Assembly: GCF_000264295.1 (NCBI RefSeq)
Contig: NZ_AJXT01000036.1
Span: 1-42,443 of the forward strand
Origin: Rhodanobacter spathiphylli B39
Lineage (GTDB): Bacteria; Pseudomonadota; Gammaproteobacteria; Xanthomonadales; Rhodanobacteraceae
Reading direction: 5' to 3'
Length of the DNA stretch: 42,443 bases
The notes below the pieces were generated by a model, which saw only the letters and a program-made list of their open reading frames with translations, did not search any database and was not told the origin of the DNA. The first letter of the stretch is position 1, and each line of letters opens with the position of its first letter. Shown piece after piece: positions 32,114-41,626 of this stretch. The translations under genes were made by a program, and so were the position numbers.

Positions 32114-33211
32114 TCAAACTCCCGCCTTGCGCCGCCCACCGCCACCCCGTGGCGCCTGCGCCACATGCCTTGGCGCCGTCGACCCGCGCACCACCAGCTC
32201 CGGGCTGAAGCCCTCGTTCGCGTGCCGGGCCGGCTCGCCGTTGGCTTCGCGCTGCAGGTCGCCGATCAGGCGCTGGGCGGCGTGCCGCGCGATTTCCTCG
32301 GTGGCCTGGCGGGCGGTGGTCAATGCCGGCCAGGACTGCTTGGAGAACGGGCTGTCCTCGAAGCCGGCGATCGACAGTTCGTACGGCACGTTGATGCCGT
32401 CGGAATGGGCGGCGGCCAGCACGCCGGCGGCGATTTCGTCGTTGGAACCGAAGATCGCGGTGGGGCGGTCCTTCAGCGCCAGCAGTTTGCGGGCGCCGCG
32501 GAAGCCGTCGTCGAAGGTGTAGTCGCCGGCGAGGATCAGCTTGCGGTCGAGCGGGATGCCGTAGTCCTTCAGCGCGTCCTCGTAACCCTGGTAGCGCTCG
32601 GGGCTGGAACGGTGTTCGCGGCCGCCCCACAGGAAGCCGATGCGCTGGTGGCCGAGCTGGATCAGGTGCTCGGTGATCGCGTAGGCGGCGTCGCGGTCGT
32701 CGACGTAGACGCAGGGAAAGCCGTCCTGCGGGTCCTTGCGCGCGGAGATGATCCGGATGAACGGGATCTTCGCCTCGACCAGGCTGCGAATCAGTTCCGG
32801 CTGTTCGGACATCGGCGGCGCCAGCACCAGGCCCGCCAGGCGCGAGCGCTGCACCAGGGTGCGCAGCTCGTCGGCCAGTTTCGGCGAGGCCGAATCGCAG
32901 GGGTGGATCTGCAGGCCGAAGCCGCTGGAACGGCACACCGACAGTACGCCGCGCTGCAGGTTGATGATGTAGTGCGCGTTCGGGTTGTCGTAGACCAGTC
33001 CGATCGCGTAGGCGCGGGTGCTGCGCAGGCTGCGCGCGGAGGGATCGGGCTGGTAGCCGAGCGCGTCGATCTCGCGCTGCACCCTCTCGCGGGTGCGGGC
33101 ATGCACGGACGGTTCGTTGTTGATCACCCGCGAAACGGTCTTCAGCGAGACGCCGGCCCGTTCCGCGACATCCTTGATGGTGGCACTGCGCACCGGTTGA
33201 ACCTCATGCAT
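32114..33211 (-). CDS. nagR: LacI family repressor of the GlcNAc locus
   Basis: A 365-residue LacI-type regulator. The HTH is ATIKDVAERAGVSLKTVSRV, followed by the hinge helix region (DPSARSLRSTRAYAIGLV). The periplasmic-binding-protein-like core includes VYVDDRDAAYAITEHLIQLG, RIGFLWGG, AIFGSNDEIAAGVLAAA and ELSIAGFEDSPF. The C-terminal 20 residues are Gly/Arg-rich. It sits next to the sugar transporter, kinase, TonB receptor and hexosaminidase, so it is a NagR-type repressor by context. Two TGACAACGTTG-type sites between transporter and kinase are its likely operators. Symbol by analogy. Confidence 0.8.
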   Translation of the reverse strand: MHEVQPVRSATIKDVAERAGVSLKTVSRVINNEPSVHARTRERVQREIDALGYQPDPSARSLRSTRAYAIGLVYDNPNAHYIINLQRGVLSVCRSSGFGLQIHPCDSASPKLADELRTLVQRSRLAGLVLAPPMSEQPELIRSLVEAKIPFIRIISARKDPQDGFPCVYVDDRDAAYAITEHLIQLGHQRIGFLWGGREHRSSPERYQGYEDALKDYGIPLDRKLILAGDYTFDDGFRGARKLLALKDRPTAIFGSNDEIAAGVLAAAHSDGINVPYELSIAGFEDSPFSKQSWPALTTARQATEEIARHAAQRLIGDLQREANGEPARHANEGFSPELVVRGSTAPRHVAQAPRGGGGRRKAGV

Positions 33212-33285
33212 CGTGATTGGTGACGCCGCTGCCGTCGAACCGAAGCGGGCGCCGCCGGATTGCGCGGCGGCGCATGCATCCTAGC

Positions 33286-34590
33286 TCAAGTGCCTTGTGC
33301 CGCGCTGCTGGCGGCGGCCTGGCCGATGCGGTGCCCGGCCAGGCCGTAGTAGAGGATGTACAGGTAGCACGGCACCATCACGCACAGGAAGGCCAGCTGG
33401 AAATCGATCAGCTGCTTCAGGTGCACGAAGACCTGCGGGATCAGCGCGCCGCCGACGATGCCCATGATCAGCAGCGCGGAGGCCGCCTCGGTGTGCCGGC
33501 CCAGCCCCTTGATCGCGAGCGGGAAGATCGCCGGCCACATCATCGCGTTGGCGAAGCCCAGCGCGGCGACGAAGCCCACCGACACGTAGCCGCGGGTGAC
33601 GTACGCGCCGATCGCGAACAGCACGCCCAGCACCGCCGACACCGCCAGGTAACGCTGCTGCGAGATGAAGCGGGGGATCACCAGCAGGCCCACGACGTAG
33701 CCGGCCAGCATGCCGAGCATGGTGTACGAGGTGAAATGCTTGGTGGCGTCCAGCGGCAGGCCGAAGCCCTGGCCGTAGATGCCGATCGCGTCGCCCGCCA
33801 TCACCTCCACGCCGACGTAGAGAAACAGGCACAGCACGCCCAGCCACATGTGCGGAAAGCTGTAGATGCTGCGGCCGGCATGGCCGATCGCCCTTTCGTC
33901 GTTGGCGCCGGCGGGCTTGATCTCCGGCAGCGACGAGCGCACCACCCAGATCGCCAGCAGCACCAGCAGCGCCGCCATCGCCATGTACGGCCAGTACACG
34001 CGCGCCGCGAAACCGTTGAGCAGGGCCTCGCGCGCCGCCGCGGTGGGCGCGTCCTTCACCTGCTGGTCCAGCGTGTCGATGCCGCTGAGCACCAGCGCGC
34101 CGAACACCAGCGGCGCCAGCGCGCCGGCCACCTTGTTGCAGATGCCCATGAAGGCGATCCGCTGCGCCGCGCTGTCGATCGGCCCCAGGATGCTGATGTA
34201 GGGATTGGACGCGGTCTGCAGCAGCGACAGCCCCGCGCCGATCACGAACAGCCCGACCAGGGCGCCGTGGTAGACGCGGATGTTGATGAATTCGCCGAAC
34301 AGCACCGCGCCGATCGCCATCACGAACAGGCCCAGCGCCATGCCCTTCTTCATGCCGGTGCGTCGCAGCACCACCGACGAGGGCAGGGCCAGGCAGAAGT
34401 ACGACAGGTAGAACGCCACCGGGATCAGGAAGGCGCTGACGTCGTCGAGGTTGAAGGCGAGCTTCACGAAGATCGTCAGCGGGCCGTTCAGCCAGGTGAC
34501 GAAGCCGAAGATGAAGAACAGCACGCCGATGATCAGCATCGGACCGAAATAGCCGCGTTGGGACGGTGCCGCCGTCAGCGTCGTTGCCAT
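33286..34590 (-). CDS. nagP: Sugar MFS transporter, FucP family (NagP-type)
   Basis: A 434-residue inner-membrane sugar:H+ symporter with 12 helices. FucP-family landmarks: FFIFGFVTWLNGPLTIFVKL in helix 1, a loop VVLRRTGMKKGMALGL, QTASNPYISILGP in helix 4-5, and FLYVGVEVMAGDAIG. The family member in Xanthomonas and Shewanella GlcNAc loci is NagP. It lies directly downstream of the divergent regulatory region and upstream of the LacI-type gene on the same strand with a 74-base gap, so both may share the operator-controlled promoter. Confidence 0.9.
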   Translation of the reverse strand: MATTLTAAPSQRGYFGPMLIIGVLFFIFGFVTWLNGPLTIFVKLAFNLDDVSAFLIPVAFYLSYFCLALPSSVVLRRTGMKKGMALGLFVMAIGAVLFGEFINIRVYHGALVGLFVIGAGLSLLQTASNPYISILGPIDSAAQRIAFMGICNKVAGALAPLVFGALVLSGIDTLDQQVKDAPTAAAREALLNGFAARVYWPYMAMAALLVLLAIWVVRSSLPEIKPAGANDERAIGHAGRSIYSFPHMWLGVLCLFLYVGVEVMAGDAIGIYGQGFGLPLDATKHFTSYTMLGMLAGYVVGLLVIPRFISQQRYLAVSAVLGVLFAIGAYVTRGYVSVGFVAALGFANAMMWPAIFPLAIKGLGRHTEAASALLIMGIVGGALIPQVFVHLKQLIDFQLAFLCVMVPCYLYILYYGLAGHRIGQAAASSAAQGT

Positions 34591-35010
34591 GGATGTTTTC
34601 CCCGAGTCGCCGCGTGCGCCGATCGGATGATCGGGCTGGCTGGAATGTCTCTTTATTCGCTGAAAAGTGCAACGTTGTCAATTATGGCCGGGCGTACGCC
34701 ATGGCCAGGCGTCTCCGGGGCGGCCGTCCAGACGTCCGAAACGAAGCCTCGTGTGGCGTTGCGTCAGCGCCCGGAAGGTCGGTTCCAACTCGCGCCATCG
34801 CCGTGCAGCAAGGCCGCAGCGGGCAAAGTTCAACGCCGGCGCAGGAGTGTCGCGACAGCTATGTTGCGACGCCGCAGGGCGCTTTGAAAAAACTGTCGGG
34901 CACCCTGTTGACAACGTTGTCATTTTGACAGCAGACTCGGCCCCCATCAGCCCCGGCCGGGTGCGTCCATCGCACCGCTTTCGCCAGCGGGCCAGACACG
35001 GGAGAGGGCA
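34591..35010. promoter_or_regulatory. Divergent nagP/kinase control region with two LacI-type operators
   Basis: This 420-base gap holds no gene I can support. A perfect palindrome TGACAACGTTGTCA lies at 34909-34922 and overlaps a forward TTGACA at 34908-34913, about 90 bases before the kinase start. A second copy, reading TTGACAACGTTGCAC on the reverse strand (34681-34667), is intact on one half. It overlaps a reverse TTGACA at 34681-34676, followed 18 bases later by AATAAA, before nagP. The site resembles NagR-type operators. Repressor on both sites would block both promoters. Confidence 0.8.
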
Positions 35011-36108
35011 GTGGGGGAACGCGCCAACCAGCGCCATGCATCCGCGGCAACCGGCACGTCGCTGGGCGGCGGCCTGTCGTCGACAGGCGTCGGTCGTGCC
35101 GGCCCCGTTGCGGCGCAGCCGTTCCTGGCCGCCGATGTGGGCGGCACGCACGCGCGCATCGGCCTGGTGGTCGCGGCGCCGGGTGGGCAGTCGGTCAAGG
35201 TGCTGCACTACCACCGCTACAGCTGCGCGGACTGGTCCGGCCTGCCCGCGATGCTCGGCGACTTCGTGGCGCAGCTCGAGGCATCACCGCACGCGGGGCT
35301 GTGCAGCCAGCTCAGCGATTGCGCGGTGGCCTGCGCCGGCTACGTGCTGGACGACGCCATCGTCAACGAGAACCTGCCGTGGCCGGTGTCGATCGGCGAG
35401 ATCCGCGCCGCGCTCGGCATCCGCCAGCTGGCCGTGATCAACGACTTCGAGGCGGTCGCCTACGCCACCCAGTTCATCGGCGCCGACGACGCGATGTCGA
35501 TCATCGAGAGCAGCCGGCCCGCCACCCGCGGACCGGTGCTGGTGATGGGCCCGGGCACCGGCCTGGGTTCGGCGGTGTTGCTGCCGGGCCAGCCGCGCGC
35601 CCAGGTGCTGGCCACCGAGGCGGGCCAGATCTCGCTGGCGCCGGGCACCGAGCGCGAGATCGAGATCCTGCGCCTGTTCCGCCGCGAGCGTTCGCACGTG
35701 TCATTCGAGGACGCGCTGTCCGGCCCCGGCCTGCTCAAGCTTTACGGCGCGCTGTGCGAGTTGCGTGGCTGCACCGAGCGCCAGCTGACCCCGGCCGAGA
35801 TCACTGCCGCCGCACTGGCCGGCAACGATGCCGCCGCGGTGGAGGCGCTGCAGGTCTTCTGCGGACTGCTGGGCAGTTTCGTCGGCGACCTGGTGCTGCT
35901 GTACGGCGCCCGCGCGGTGTACCTGGCCGGCGGCATCCTGCCGCAGATCCAGCCGTTCCTGCTGGCCAGCACGTTTGCCGAACGCTATTTCAACAAGGGC
36001 GTGATGCGCGCCTGGCTGCAACAGGTTCCGGTTCGACTGATCGAGCACGGCCAGCTTGGTGTCATTGGCGCCGCCGGCTGGTTTCTGGATGAGCACAAGG
36101 GAGATTGA
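35011..36108 (+). CDS. nagK: Glucokinase-family sugar kinase (likely GlcNAc kinase)
   Basis: A 365-residue kinase of the bacterial glucokinase (Glk) family. The phosphate-1 motif is LAADVGGTHARIGLV near residue 40, the substrate loop INDFEAVAYATQF follows, the phosphate-2 motif GPGTGLGSAVLL lies near 183 and VYLAGGILPQIQPF near 305. In xanthomonad GlcNAc loci such proteins act as N-acetylglucosamine kinases, hence the tentative symbol; glucose kinase is the alternative. The GTG start at 35011 has GGAGAGGG just upstream. The first 35 residues are low-complexity, so a later start is possible. It precedes the TonB receptor by 111 bases. Confidence 0.82.
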   Translation: MGERANQRHASAATGTSLGGGLSSTGVGRAGPVAAQPFLAADVGGTHARIGLVVAAPGGQSVKVLHYHRYSCADWSGLPAMLGDFVAQLEASPHAGLCSQLSDCAVACAGYVLDDAIVNENLPWPVSIGEIRAALGIRQLAVINDFEAVAYATQFIGADDAMSIIESSRPATRGPVLVMGPGTGLGSAVLLPGQPRAQVLATEAGQISLAPGTEREIEILRLFRRERSHVSFEDALSGPGLLKLYGALCELRGCTERQLTPAEITAAALAGNDAAAVEALQVFCGLLGSFVGDLVLLYGARAVYLAGGILPQIQPFLLASTFAERYFNKGVMRAWLQQVPVRLIEHGQLGVIGAAGWFLDEHKGD

Positions 36109-36219
36109 GATGAGATTCCGTCCGCCATCCGGCGACACGGCGCCAAGCAAGTCACAACCAACGTCCGCGACCGTCATCAGCCGGTCCTGATTCAAGCCAG
36201 CCTCTGAGGGGAGGAGATC

Positions 36220-38922
36220 ATGAATTACCGCAAGACATTGCTAGCCGCGAGCATCATCACCGGTCTGTGCGTATCCGGCGTGCTCTATGCACAGGACAGC
36301 GCCCAGGCCACCGACAGCAGCAGCCGCACCAGCCAGACCGAGAAGGCCAAGGCCAAGGAGCTGGCCACGGTCGTGGTCACCGGCATCCGTGGCGCGGTGG
36401 AGAAGTCGCTCGACATCAAGCGCGATGCCACGGCCAATCTCGAGGTGGTCACCGCCGAAGACGTCGGCAAGCTGCCGGCGCACAACGTGGCCGACACGCT
36501 GCAGCGCCTGCCGGGCGTCAACATCAGCTCGTCCAGCGCCGACGAAGGCGGCTTCGACGAAGCCGATCGCGTCAGCCTGCGCGGCACCAGCCCCAGCCTG
36601 ACCCAGACCCTGATCGACGGCCACAGCGTCGGCACGGCCGACTGGTTCGTGCTCAGCCAGGGCGGCACCATGGGCCGCAGCGTCAGCTACACGCTGCTGC
36701 CGTCCGAGCTGGTCAGCCGGGTCGAGATCCACAAGTCGTCCGAGGCCCGCCTCGCCGATGGCGGCACCACCGGCAACGTCAACATCATCACGCGCAAGCC
36801 GCTGGATTTCGAGAAGCAGTTCACCACCAGCCTCAGCCTCGGCGCGGTCCATTCCAGCCTGCCGGATTCGAACGATCCGCAGCTTTCGGGCCTGTTCAAC
36901 TACAAGAACACCGACGGCACCTTCGGCGTGATGGTGCAGGTGTTCAAGCAGAAGCGTCACCTGCGCCGCGAAGCGCAGGAGATTCCCGGCGGCTTCGCCA
37001 CCATCGCCCCCGATTCCGCGCTGGCGCAGAGCAACCCCGACCTTGCCGGGGTGAAGGTTCCCGGCCTGCTGGGTGCCACCCTGTTCGAGCAGACCCGCGA
37101 CCGCAAGGGTGGCCTGGTCGAGGTGCAGTTCAAGCCCAGTGACACGCTGACCCTTGGCGCCAGCGGCTTCCGCTCGGACATGGACGCGAACAACTACAAC
37201 CGCAACTTCATGTTGTGGGGCGGCAACTTCGCCACCAGCCAGGCGCCCGATCCCGGCTACACCGTGCAGAACGGCGTACTGACCCATGCCACCTATGCCG
37301 GCGTGCCGGGCACCAACTACGTCGTCTACGACATGATCTACCGCGAGGCCTCGTCCAAGACTTCCTACTACACGCTGGATGCGGACTGGCTGGTCTCGGA
37401 CTCCGTCTCGGCGAAGTTCCAGGCCGGTACCACCAAGGGCGTGGGCGAAACGCCACGCCAGTTCATCGCCGAGGTGACCGCGGCGAACGGTGGCGGCGCG
37501 GGCTGGACCACGCATGGCAACGGTTCCCCGGTGGACTGGAACGTGGGCGGCGACATCACCCCCGCGGGCGTCACCAGCTTCGGCACCTGGGGCAACCAGC
37601 AGGTCAAGGCGATCGACAAGGAAAACTGGGGCACGGCCGACTTCACCCAGTACTTCAACGCCGGCGTGCTGAGCTCGTTCAACTATGGCCTGCGTTACGC
37701 CAAGCACAAGCGCGAGGCGCAGTCGCCCGAGGGCGCCAGCCCGGGTGACATCTGGTCCACGCTGCAGAACGGCGCCACCGCCAACTACCCGGGCGGCTTT
37801 GCCGAAGGCATCGGCGGCAACTTCCCGCGCGACCTGTGGTACTTCACCCCGGACGCGCTGAAGAACGCGATCGTGAACAACTCCACCTGGCTGTCCAACA
37901 ACGACGGTCCCACCGGGCGCCACAATTACGGTGCGGAGTATTCCGTCGACGAGAAGAACCTCGCGGCCTATTTCCAGGCCAACTTCGAGGGCGAAAACTG
38001 GAGCGGCAATGTCGGCCTGCGTTACGTCAACATCGACCAGGACATCGCCACCTATTTCGCCGATACCGTCAGCCCCGATGTGAGCAGCCTGTTCGGCGCT
38101 TGGGATCGCAAGCACGTCAACAACAAGATCCACCGCGTGCTGCCCAGTGCGAACCTCAAGTTCAACATGTCCGAGAACCTGGTGTTCCGCTTCGCCGCGT
38201 CGCAGACCCAGACCCTGCCGGACTATTCCGCGCTGGGCGCCTCCTCCTGGGGCTCGGATCTGAACAAGACCGGCGGTGGCGGCAACCCGCTGCTCAAGCC
38301 GGTGCTGTCGACCAACTTCGACGCCGGCCTGGAGTGGTACTTCATGCCGCGCGGCCTGGTATCGGCGACGGCGTACTCGATGAACATGAAGGACTACGTC
38401 GCCTACGGCACCCAGACGCAGATGCTGTTCAGCGAGCTGACCCATCAGCTGGAGGCCTACCAGGTCGCCATGCCGATCAACGCCGATGCACAGGTCACCG
38501 GCGTGGAACTGGCCTACGAGCAGCCGATCGGCAAATACTTCGGCTTCACCACCAACTACACCTATGCCGATGGGTCGACCGACCACACCTGGGCCGATGG
38601 CAGCAACCACCTGCTGGGCACGTCGAAGAACACCTACAACGTGGGCGCCTACTTCGAGAACGACACCTTCGGCGCCCGGGTGAGCTACACCGCCCGCTCG
38701 GCGTTCCTGATCGGCCTGTCCGGTGCCAACCCATACTACCAGGACAAGTTCGGCACGCTGGCGGTGTCGCTCAGCTACAAGGCCACCGACTGGCTGAGCT
38801 TCAGCCTGGACGGGCTGAACCTCAACAACCCGACCTACAAGTATTACCAGAGCTCGGTCATCCCGACCTCGTTCTACGAGAACGGTCGTCAGTATTATCT
38901 GAACGCGCACCTCTCGTTCTGA
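36220..38922 (+). CDS. TonB-dependent receptor (chitooligosaccharide uptake by context)
   Basis: A 900-residue outer-membrane receptor with a signal peptide to about residue 25 (GVLYAQ). The TonB box region reads LATVVVTGIR, the plug domain follows (VTAEDVGKLPAHNVADTLQR then LPGVNIS, VSLRGTSPSLTQTLIDG, SRVEIHKSSEARLADGGTTG), and a 22-strand barrel ends in YLNAHLSF with terminal Phe. This is the TIGR01782-type receptor expanded in Xanthomonadaceae and Caulobacter for complex carbohydrates. Position between a GlcNAc-type kinase and a GH20 hexosaminidase suggests chitooligosaccharide or GlcNAc import. Strong GAGGGGAGGAG precedes the ATG. Confidence 0.93.
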   Translation: MNYRKTLLAASIITGLCVSGVLYAQDSAQATDSSSRTSQTEKAKAKELATVVVTGIRGAVEKSLDIKRDATANLEVVTAEDVGKLPAHNVADTLQRLPGVNISSSSADEGGFDEADRVSLRGTSPSLTQTLIDGHSVGTADWFVLSQGGTMGRSVSYTLLPSELVSRVEIHKSSEARLADGGTTGNVNIITRKPLDFEKQFTTSLSLGAVHSSLPDSNDPQLSGLFNYKNTDGTFGVMVQVFKQKRHLRREAQEIPGGFATIAPDSALAQSNPDLAGVKVPGLLGATLFEQTRDRKGGLVEVQFKPSDTLTLGASGFRSDMDANNYNRNFMLWGGNFATSQAPDPGYTVQNGVLTHATYAGVPGTNYVVYDMIYREASSKTSYYTLDADWLVSDSVSAKFQAGTTKGVGETPRQFIAEVTAANGGGAGWTTHGNGSPVDWNVGGDITPAGVTSFGTWGNQQVKAIDKENWGTADFTQYFNAGVLSSFNYGLRYAKHKREAQSPEGASPGDIWSTLQNGATANYPGGFAEGIGGNFPRDLWYFTPDALKNAIVNNSTWLSNNDGPTGRHNYGAEYSVDEKNLAAYFQANFEGENWSGNVGLRYVNIDQDIATYFADTVSPDVSSLFGAWDRKHVNNKIHRVLPSANLKFNMSENLVFRFAASQTQTLPDYSALGASSWGSDLNKTGGGGNPLLKPVLSTNFDAGLEWYFMPRGLVSATAYSMNMKDYVAYGTQTQMLFSELTHQLEAYQVAMPINADAQVTGVELAYEQPIGKYFGFTTNYTYADGSTDHTWADGSNHLLGTSKNTYNVGAYFENDTFGARVSYTARSAFLIGLSGANPYYQDKFGTLAVSLSYKATDWLSFSLDGLNLNNPTYKYYQSSVIPTSFYENGRQYYLNAHLSF

Positions 38923-38969
38923 TCCGCGGCAACCACGCGCAGGCCAGGGACGGCCTGCACTCTCCCCGA

Positions 38970-39003
38970 ACGGGCCCGGTGGATTCTGCGGGCCCGTCTT
39001 TTT
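38970..39003 (+). terminator. Intrinsic terminator after the TonB receptor
   Basis: ACGGGCCC (38970-38977) pairs with GGGCCCGT (38990-38997) around a 12-base loop, then CTTTTT. It separates the receptor from the hexosaminidase and may allow partial read-through so that the downstream gene is expressed less. Confidence 0.85.
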
Positions 39004-39054
39004 GTCCGGACGTCCTCGACGATGGCTGGCGGAACCACCGCGCAGGAGATACCG

Positions 39055-41358
39055 ATGAATCGCCGTTCGATCCTGTCCCGCTGCAGCTGCCTGCTGCTGG
39101 CCTTTGCCCTGCTGCCGCTGCGCGTGGCCGGCGCCGCCGAGGTGGCGCCACCCTCCCTGATCCCGTTGCCGGCGCAGCTTCAGCGGCAGTCCGGCAGTTT
39201 CACCGTGGATGCGAGCACGCCCATCGTGCTTGCCGAGCGCAGCGCCGCCACGAAACAGACCGCCGGCTATCTGATCGACCTGCTGGCCCGCACCCGGGGC
39301 CTGCACCTTCGTGTCGGCGACAACGCCAGGGCCGCGGCTGCCATCGTGCTGCAACGCGACCCGCAAATTGCGGCCGGAGGCTACGTGCTGACGGTGACGC
39401 CGCAGGGCATCCACATCGCCGCCAGCGATGAGGCGGGCCTGTTCCACGGCGCGGTGACGCTGTACCAGTTGCTGACGCCCGACGCGAAACACGGCGCCGT
39501 GGCCGTTCCCGCATTGACCATCCGCGACCGGCCGCGCTTCGCCTGGCGCGGCCTGATGCTGGATTCGGTGCGCCATTTCCAGAGCGTGGACGAGGTGAAG
39601 CGCCTGCTCGACCAGATGGCCCAGCACAAGCTCAACGTGTTCCATTGGCATCTCACCGACGACCAGGGCTGGCGGATCGAGATCAGACGCTATCCCGAGC
39701 TCACCCGCGTCGGTGCGTGGCGCACGCCGCCGGACGCCGGCAAGGGTGGCGAGCCGAAACGCTACGGCGGTTTCTATACGCAGGCGCAGATCCGCGAGGT
39801 GGTTGCCTACGCCGCCGCGCGCCACATCACGATCGTGCCGGAGCTCGACATGCCCGGTCACGCACAGGCCGCGGTGGCCGCGTATCCGCAGCTCGGCGTC
39901 ACCGGAAAGCGACCGGACGTGTCGGTCGACTGGGGCGTCAATCCGTATCTGTACAACGTGGACGATGCCACCTTCGACTTCATCGACAACGTGCTCGACG
40001 AAGTGCTGGCGCTGTTCCCCTCCAAATACATCCACGTCGGCGGCGACGAGGCGATCAAGGACCAGTGGCAGGCCTCGCCCGCCGTGCAGGCGAAGATGCG
40101 CGCGCTGGGCATCACCAGCGAAGACGCGCTGCAGGGCTGGTTCATCGATCGCATCGGCCAGTACCTCGACCGGCATGGCCGCAAGCTGATCGGCTGGGAC
40201 GAGATCCTCGAAGGCGAGCACCTGCCGGCCGACGCCACGGTGATGTCCTGGCGCGGCACCGACGGCGCGATCAAGGCGGCGATGATGGGCCACGACGTGG
40301 TGATGTCGCCCGCGCCGGCGCTGTACTTCGATCACGTGCAAGGTGATCTGGCCGACGAATACGCCGGCCGCATGGGCGTGGAGTCGCTGCGCAGCGTCTA
40401 CGGCTTCCAGGTGGTGCCTGCCGTGCTGGGCCCGAAGCAAGCCGCGCATGTGCTGGGCGTGCAGGCCAACGTGTGGGCCGAGCACATTCCCACCTTCGCG
40501 CATGCGGAGCATGCCGTATTCCCGCGGCTGGATGCGCTCAGCGAAGTGGCGTGGTCGCCGGCCAGCAGCGACTGGCCGGGCTTCCTCGCCCGGCTGCCGG
40601 CGCAGCTCGCACGTTACCGCGCACAGCATGTCGGCTATGCCGACAGCGCGTTCGCGGTGGACGTCGCCATCGATCGCACGCTTGCCCTGGCCACCGGCAA
40701 GGCCACGGTCACGCTGTCGAACCAGACGGATTTCGGCACCATCCGCTACACGCTGGACGACAGCGCGCCCACGCAGGCTTCGCCGCGCTACGACGCACCG
40801 TTCAACGTGACCCTGCCGACCACCGTGCGCGCGGCCAGCTTCGCCGCCGATGGCAGCGTGCTGGCCACCTCGCGCCAGCGCGTGCTGGATCGGGCCAGCC
40901 TGCTCGACCTCGACGGCAATGCGTTGCCGAACTGTCCCGGCAGCGATTTCCGCCTGCGCGTGCAACCGCTGCCCGATGCCGCCTCGGCGTCGCCGGTTTA
41001 CAGCATCAACGTGTTCAACAGCTGCCAGCTGTATCCCGCCACGCCGCTGGAAGGGCTGCGCCGCATCCATGTCGACGCAGTGCGACTCGAACGCAACTAT
41101 GCGCTGGCGCACGAGCAGAAGCTGGTGGCGTCGCATCCGAACGAGACGCCGTTCGGCGAACTGGTGGTGCACCTGGACACCTGCGCCGGCCCGGTGCTGG
41201 CCAGCATGGCCTTGCCCGATCCCGCGCACAGCGCCCGCAACTTCACCCTGGACGCGGCGCTGCCCGCGCAGCAGGGTGAACGCGCGTTGTGCCTGATCTA
41301 CACCGCGCCGATCGACGGGCCGCTGTACGCGTTGGGCCGCGTGGCGTTGCAGCCGTGA
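39055..41358 (+). CDS. Beta-N-acetylhexosaminidase, GH20
   Basis: A 767-residue exported glycosidase with a signal peptide to about residue 28 (GAAEVA). The GH20b-like domain (LIPLPAQLQRQSGSFTV) is followed by the TIM barrel: RFAWRGLMLDSVRHF, NVFHWHLTDDQGWRIEI, and the catalytic pair Asp331-Glu332 in IHVGGDEA. The later motifs KLIGWDEILEG and VQANVWAEHIPTFAHAEHAV complete the site. Residues about 540-767 include a chitobiase C-terminal-like domain (FGTIRYTLDDSAPTQASPRY). It releases GlcNAc from chitooligosaccharides or glycans by substrate-assisted catalysis. CAGGAG precedes the ATG at 39055. Confidence 0.95.
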   Translation: MNRRSILSRCSCLLLAFALLPLRVAGAAEVAPPSLIPLPAQLQRQSGSFTVDASTPIVLAERSAATKQTAGYLIDLLARTRGLHLRVGDNARAAAAIVLQRDPQIAAGGYVLTVTPQGIHIAASDEAGLFHGAVTLYQLLTPDAKHGAVAVPALTIRDRPRFAWRGLMLDSVRHFQSVDEVKRLLDQMAQHKLNVFHWHLTDDQGWRIEIRRYPELTRVGAWRTPPDAGKGGEPKRYGGFYTQAQIREVVAYAAARHITIVPELDMPGHAQAAVAAYPQLGVTGKRPDVSVDWGVNPYLYNVDDATFDFIDNVLDEVLALFPSKYIHVGGDEAIKDQWQASPAVQAKMRALGITSEDALQGWFIDRIGQYLDRHGRKLIGWDEILEGEHLPADATVMSWRGTDGAIKAAMMGHDVVMSPAPALYFDHVQGDLADEYAGRMGVESLRSVYGFQVVPAVLGPKQAAHVLGVQANVWAEHIPTFAHAEHAVFPRLDALSEVAWSPASSDWPGFLARLPAQLARYRAQHVGYADSAFAVDVAIDRTLALATGKATVTLSNQTDFGTIRYTLDDSAPTQASPRYDAPFNVTLPTTVRAASFAADGSVLATSRQRVLDRASLLDLDGNALPNCPGSDFRLRVQPLPDAASASPVYSINVFNSCQLYPATPLEGLRRIHVDAVRLERNYALAHEQKLVASHPNETPFGELVVHLDTCAGPVLASMALPDPAHSARNFTLDAALPAQQGERALCLIYTAPIDGPLYALGRVALQP

Positions 41359-41385
41359 GTCCCGGTCGACTGGTGGCATCGCGCT

Positions 41386-41428
41386 CCCTCCCCTGCAAAG
41401 CAGGGGAAGGTTGGGGTCGCCCCTGATC
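41386..41428. repeat. Decayed single copy of the palindromic repeat
   Basis: One unit of the repeat seen at 11067 and 42278: hairpin CCCTCCCCTGC/GCAGGGGAAGG (41387-41397 and 41400-41410, approximate), then TTGGGGTCGCCCCTGATC. The match to the consensus is weaker than elsewhere. It lies 27 bases after the hexosaminidase stop. Confidence 0.7.
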
Positions 41429-41626
41429 GCCCGCGCGACCCTGAGCTACCTCCTCCCTCTGCCCGCGCTGGGCCGGGCGACGTGGAGTCGCATCCGGTTC
41501 GCCGGCTGGATGAAGCCGCGCTTCGGCCCGTACCTGCCGTCGCTGGCGTTCGCCGCAGCGTTCGTGGCGGTGTGGTGGCTGATCGTTCAGGCGATGGATC
41601 GCCGGCACATCCATCTCAAGCTCTAG
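41411..41626 (+). pseudogene. C-terminal remnant of a NagX-like (DUF5009) membrane protein
   Basis: The open frame ending at 41624-41626 finishes with FGPYLPSLAFAAAFVAVWWL and then IVQAMDRRHIHLKL. A last membrane helix followed by MDRR-x-I-x-LKL is typical of the NagX/DUF5009 acyltransferase-like proteins that accompany GlcNAc loci. The rest of that protein (over 300 residues) is missing: upstream is the decayed repeat and then the hexosaminidase stop. There is no good start codon or ribosome site (only TTG at 41411). It may be a deletion remnant of nagX; a real small membrane protein is less likely. Its stop overlaps the convergent gene's stop. Confidence 0.5.

Noticed and set aside
36241..41379. 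A 1712-codon open frame on the reverse strand
   Set aside because: It is antisense to the TonB receptor and hexosaminidase, is rich in Arg/Gly/Val/Ala without domains, and is a by-product of high GC third positions.
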